Positions 63,440 through 64,000 of a stretch of 64,000 bases of DNA are shown here, piece after piece. The first letter of the stretch is position 1, and each line of letters starts with the position of its first letter. This DNA is from Lachnospiraceae bacterium (GTDB lineage Bacteria > Bacillota > Clostridia > Lachnospirales > Lachnospiraceae): NCBI GenBank assembly GCA_015056905.1, contig SVFI01000003.1:1-64000 (forward strand), read 5' to 3'. The position numbers and the translations under genes are program-made. Below the pieces are notes generated by a model that saw nothing but the letters and a program-made list of their open reading frames with translations, had not been told where the DNA came from and ran no database searches.

Positions 63440-64000
63440 TTATGACTTCTTATCTCCTGCCGTTTTCGGCGCTTTCTCTGCCGGATTGTATTTCATATCA
63501 AAAATCTCTATCACTTCCGGTCCGAAAATATCATGCATATAACTGTACAAATTCTGGTTATATACTTCTTTTTCCTGCTTGCGGACAACGTTCTTCTTGA
63601 GGTCAATACGCATCTGATTAATCCACTTATCAATCTGCTCAATCTCAGCCGTGTTGTCCCTGATTGCCTCATAACAAACTTCCATCGAAAGAAGCATCAA
63701 CTCATAATTTACCGTGCTGATTTCCTTTTCAATATCAAGCAGTTCATCCTGATCCGCCTCAAGGCGCTCATTACAGTCTTCAATCAGTTTCTTATTTTCT
63801 TCCTGCTTTTTCTGTGCGGCACTACTCTCATTTCCCCCGTCCATGAGACTTACAATCTCATCACGCAGTTTGGTCTTAATGCTACGGAGTTTCTTACATT
63901 CATTGTTCAGTTTCCCCTGTCGTTTAAGCAGGTCATTCAGTTCCTGTTCTTTTAACTTAATCTCAGGACTGATTTCCGTCTGGGTAAACAGCCTGTGCCA
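63440..64000 (-). CDS. Coiled-coil protein, 5'-truncated by the window end
   Basis: The frame stays open to base 64000, giving at least 186 residues, so the ATG shown in the track at 63844 is internal. The visible part is highly charged and helical, with long heptad-like runs (KLKEQELNDLLKRQGKLNNE and ECKKLRSIKTKLRDE), no membrane helix, and a polar C-terminus NPAEKAPKTAGDKKS. It ends 8 nt before a strong terminator. Family and function are not recognised; a structural or nucleoid-associated role is only one possibility. Confidence 0.75.
   Translation of the reverse strand, partial: WHRLFTQTEISPEIKLKEQELNDLLKRQGKLNNECKKLRSIKTKLRDEIVSLMDGGNESSAAQKKQEENKKLIEDCNERLEADQDELLDIEKEISTVNYELMLLSMEVCYEAIRDNTAEIEQIDKWINQMRIDLKKNVVRKQEKEVYNQNLYSYMHDIFGPEVIEIFDMKYNPAEKAPKTAGDKKS

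Noticed and set aside
63440-63844. 134-residue ORF with its own ATG at 63844
   Set aside because: The frame continues without a stop to base 64000, and no ribosome site is clear before that ATG, so it is taken as an internal codon of a longer gene.

Overview
This looks like a chromosomal stretch from a low-to-moderate GC, spore-forming anaerobic Firmicute of the class Clostridia, most likely a Lachnospiraceae member. The taxon is inferred from gene content and protein style, not from a search. Evidence includes sporulation genes (yqfC, yqfD, a BofC-like protein, spoIIIE/ftsK), NfnAB transhydrogenase, formate-tetrahydrofolate ligase, a cobalamin-dependent methionine synthase without a fused reactivation domain, a DUF4321 protein, a Met_gamma_lyase-family protein next to miaA, and the radC-mreBCD-mrdA-minCDE-rodA-mgsA order. 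Every supported gene (61, including one cut by the window end) lies on the minus strand, so the operons read from high to low coordinates. I see no rRNA, tRNA, CRISPR array, insertion sequence or prophage.

Layout, low to high coordinates. 1-425: no gene; GC-rich inverted and tandem repeats plus the ilvC terminator. 426-9353: a metabolic and envelope run, transcribed aroB > lspA > RluA-type synthase > metH > ilvB > ilvH-like > ilvN > ilvC, with a strong internal promoter before ilvN-ilvC. 9453-12111: a division cluster (HlyD-like envelope protein > PLP-binding YggS > sepF). 12169-12588: a small P-loop protein with its own promoter and terminator. 12733-23219: the shape and division supercluster DUF4321 > radC > mreB > mreC > mreD > mrdA > minC > minD > minE > rodA > mgsA > D,D-carboxypeptidase. 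23311-31577: DNA repair and tRNA modification (miaB > mutS > mutL > miaA > Met_gamma_lyase-like). 31592-34490: proline synthesis (proB > DUF896 > fthC > proA). 34513-39729: two flavoproteins, a BofC-like protein and a MOP-type membrane protein. 39753-43932: the conserved yqfC > yqfD > phoH > pgpH-like > ybeY block. 43939-46440: rlmH > nth > pdp. 46466-51172: nfnA > nfnB flanked by two zinc-ribbon membrane proteins. 51192-56172: tepA, ftsK/spoIIIE, fhs. 56271-60070: a glycosyltransferase with a 56-residue protein, metY with an unknown partner, and yebC. 60188-64000: an unknown coiled-coil gene > nnr > alr > ndoA toxin.

Most of the window is conserved housekeeping. The points most worth a second look are: a PgpH-like HD protein at the canonical pgpH locus whose HD pair has become HK and which lacks the usual extracellular domain; a MazF/NdoA toxin after alr with no antitoxin gene; a PBP2 with an insertion of about 240 residues; a BofC-like protein outside a sporulation operon; a 56-residue gene missed by the ORF track; and a repeat field downstream of ilvC. 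I do not see a convincing wholly new multi-gene system.

Starts were moved from the ORF-track limits where a ribosome binding site and family N-terminus supported it. Promoters and terminators were read by eye.
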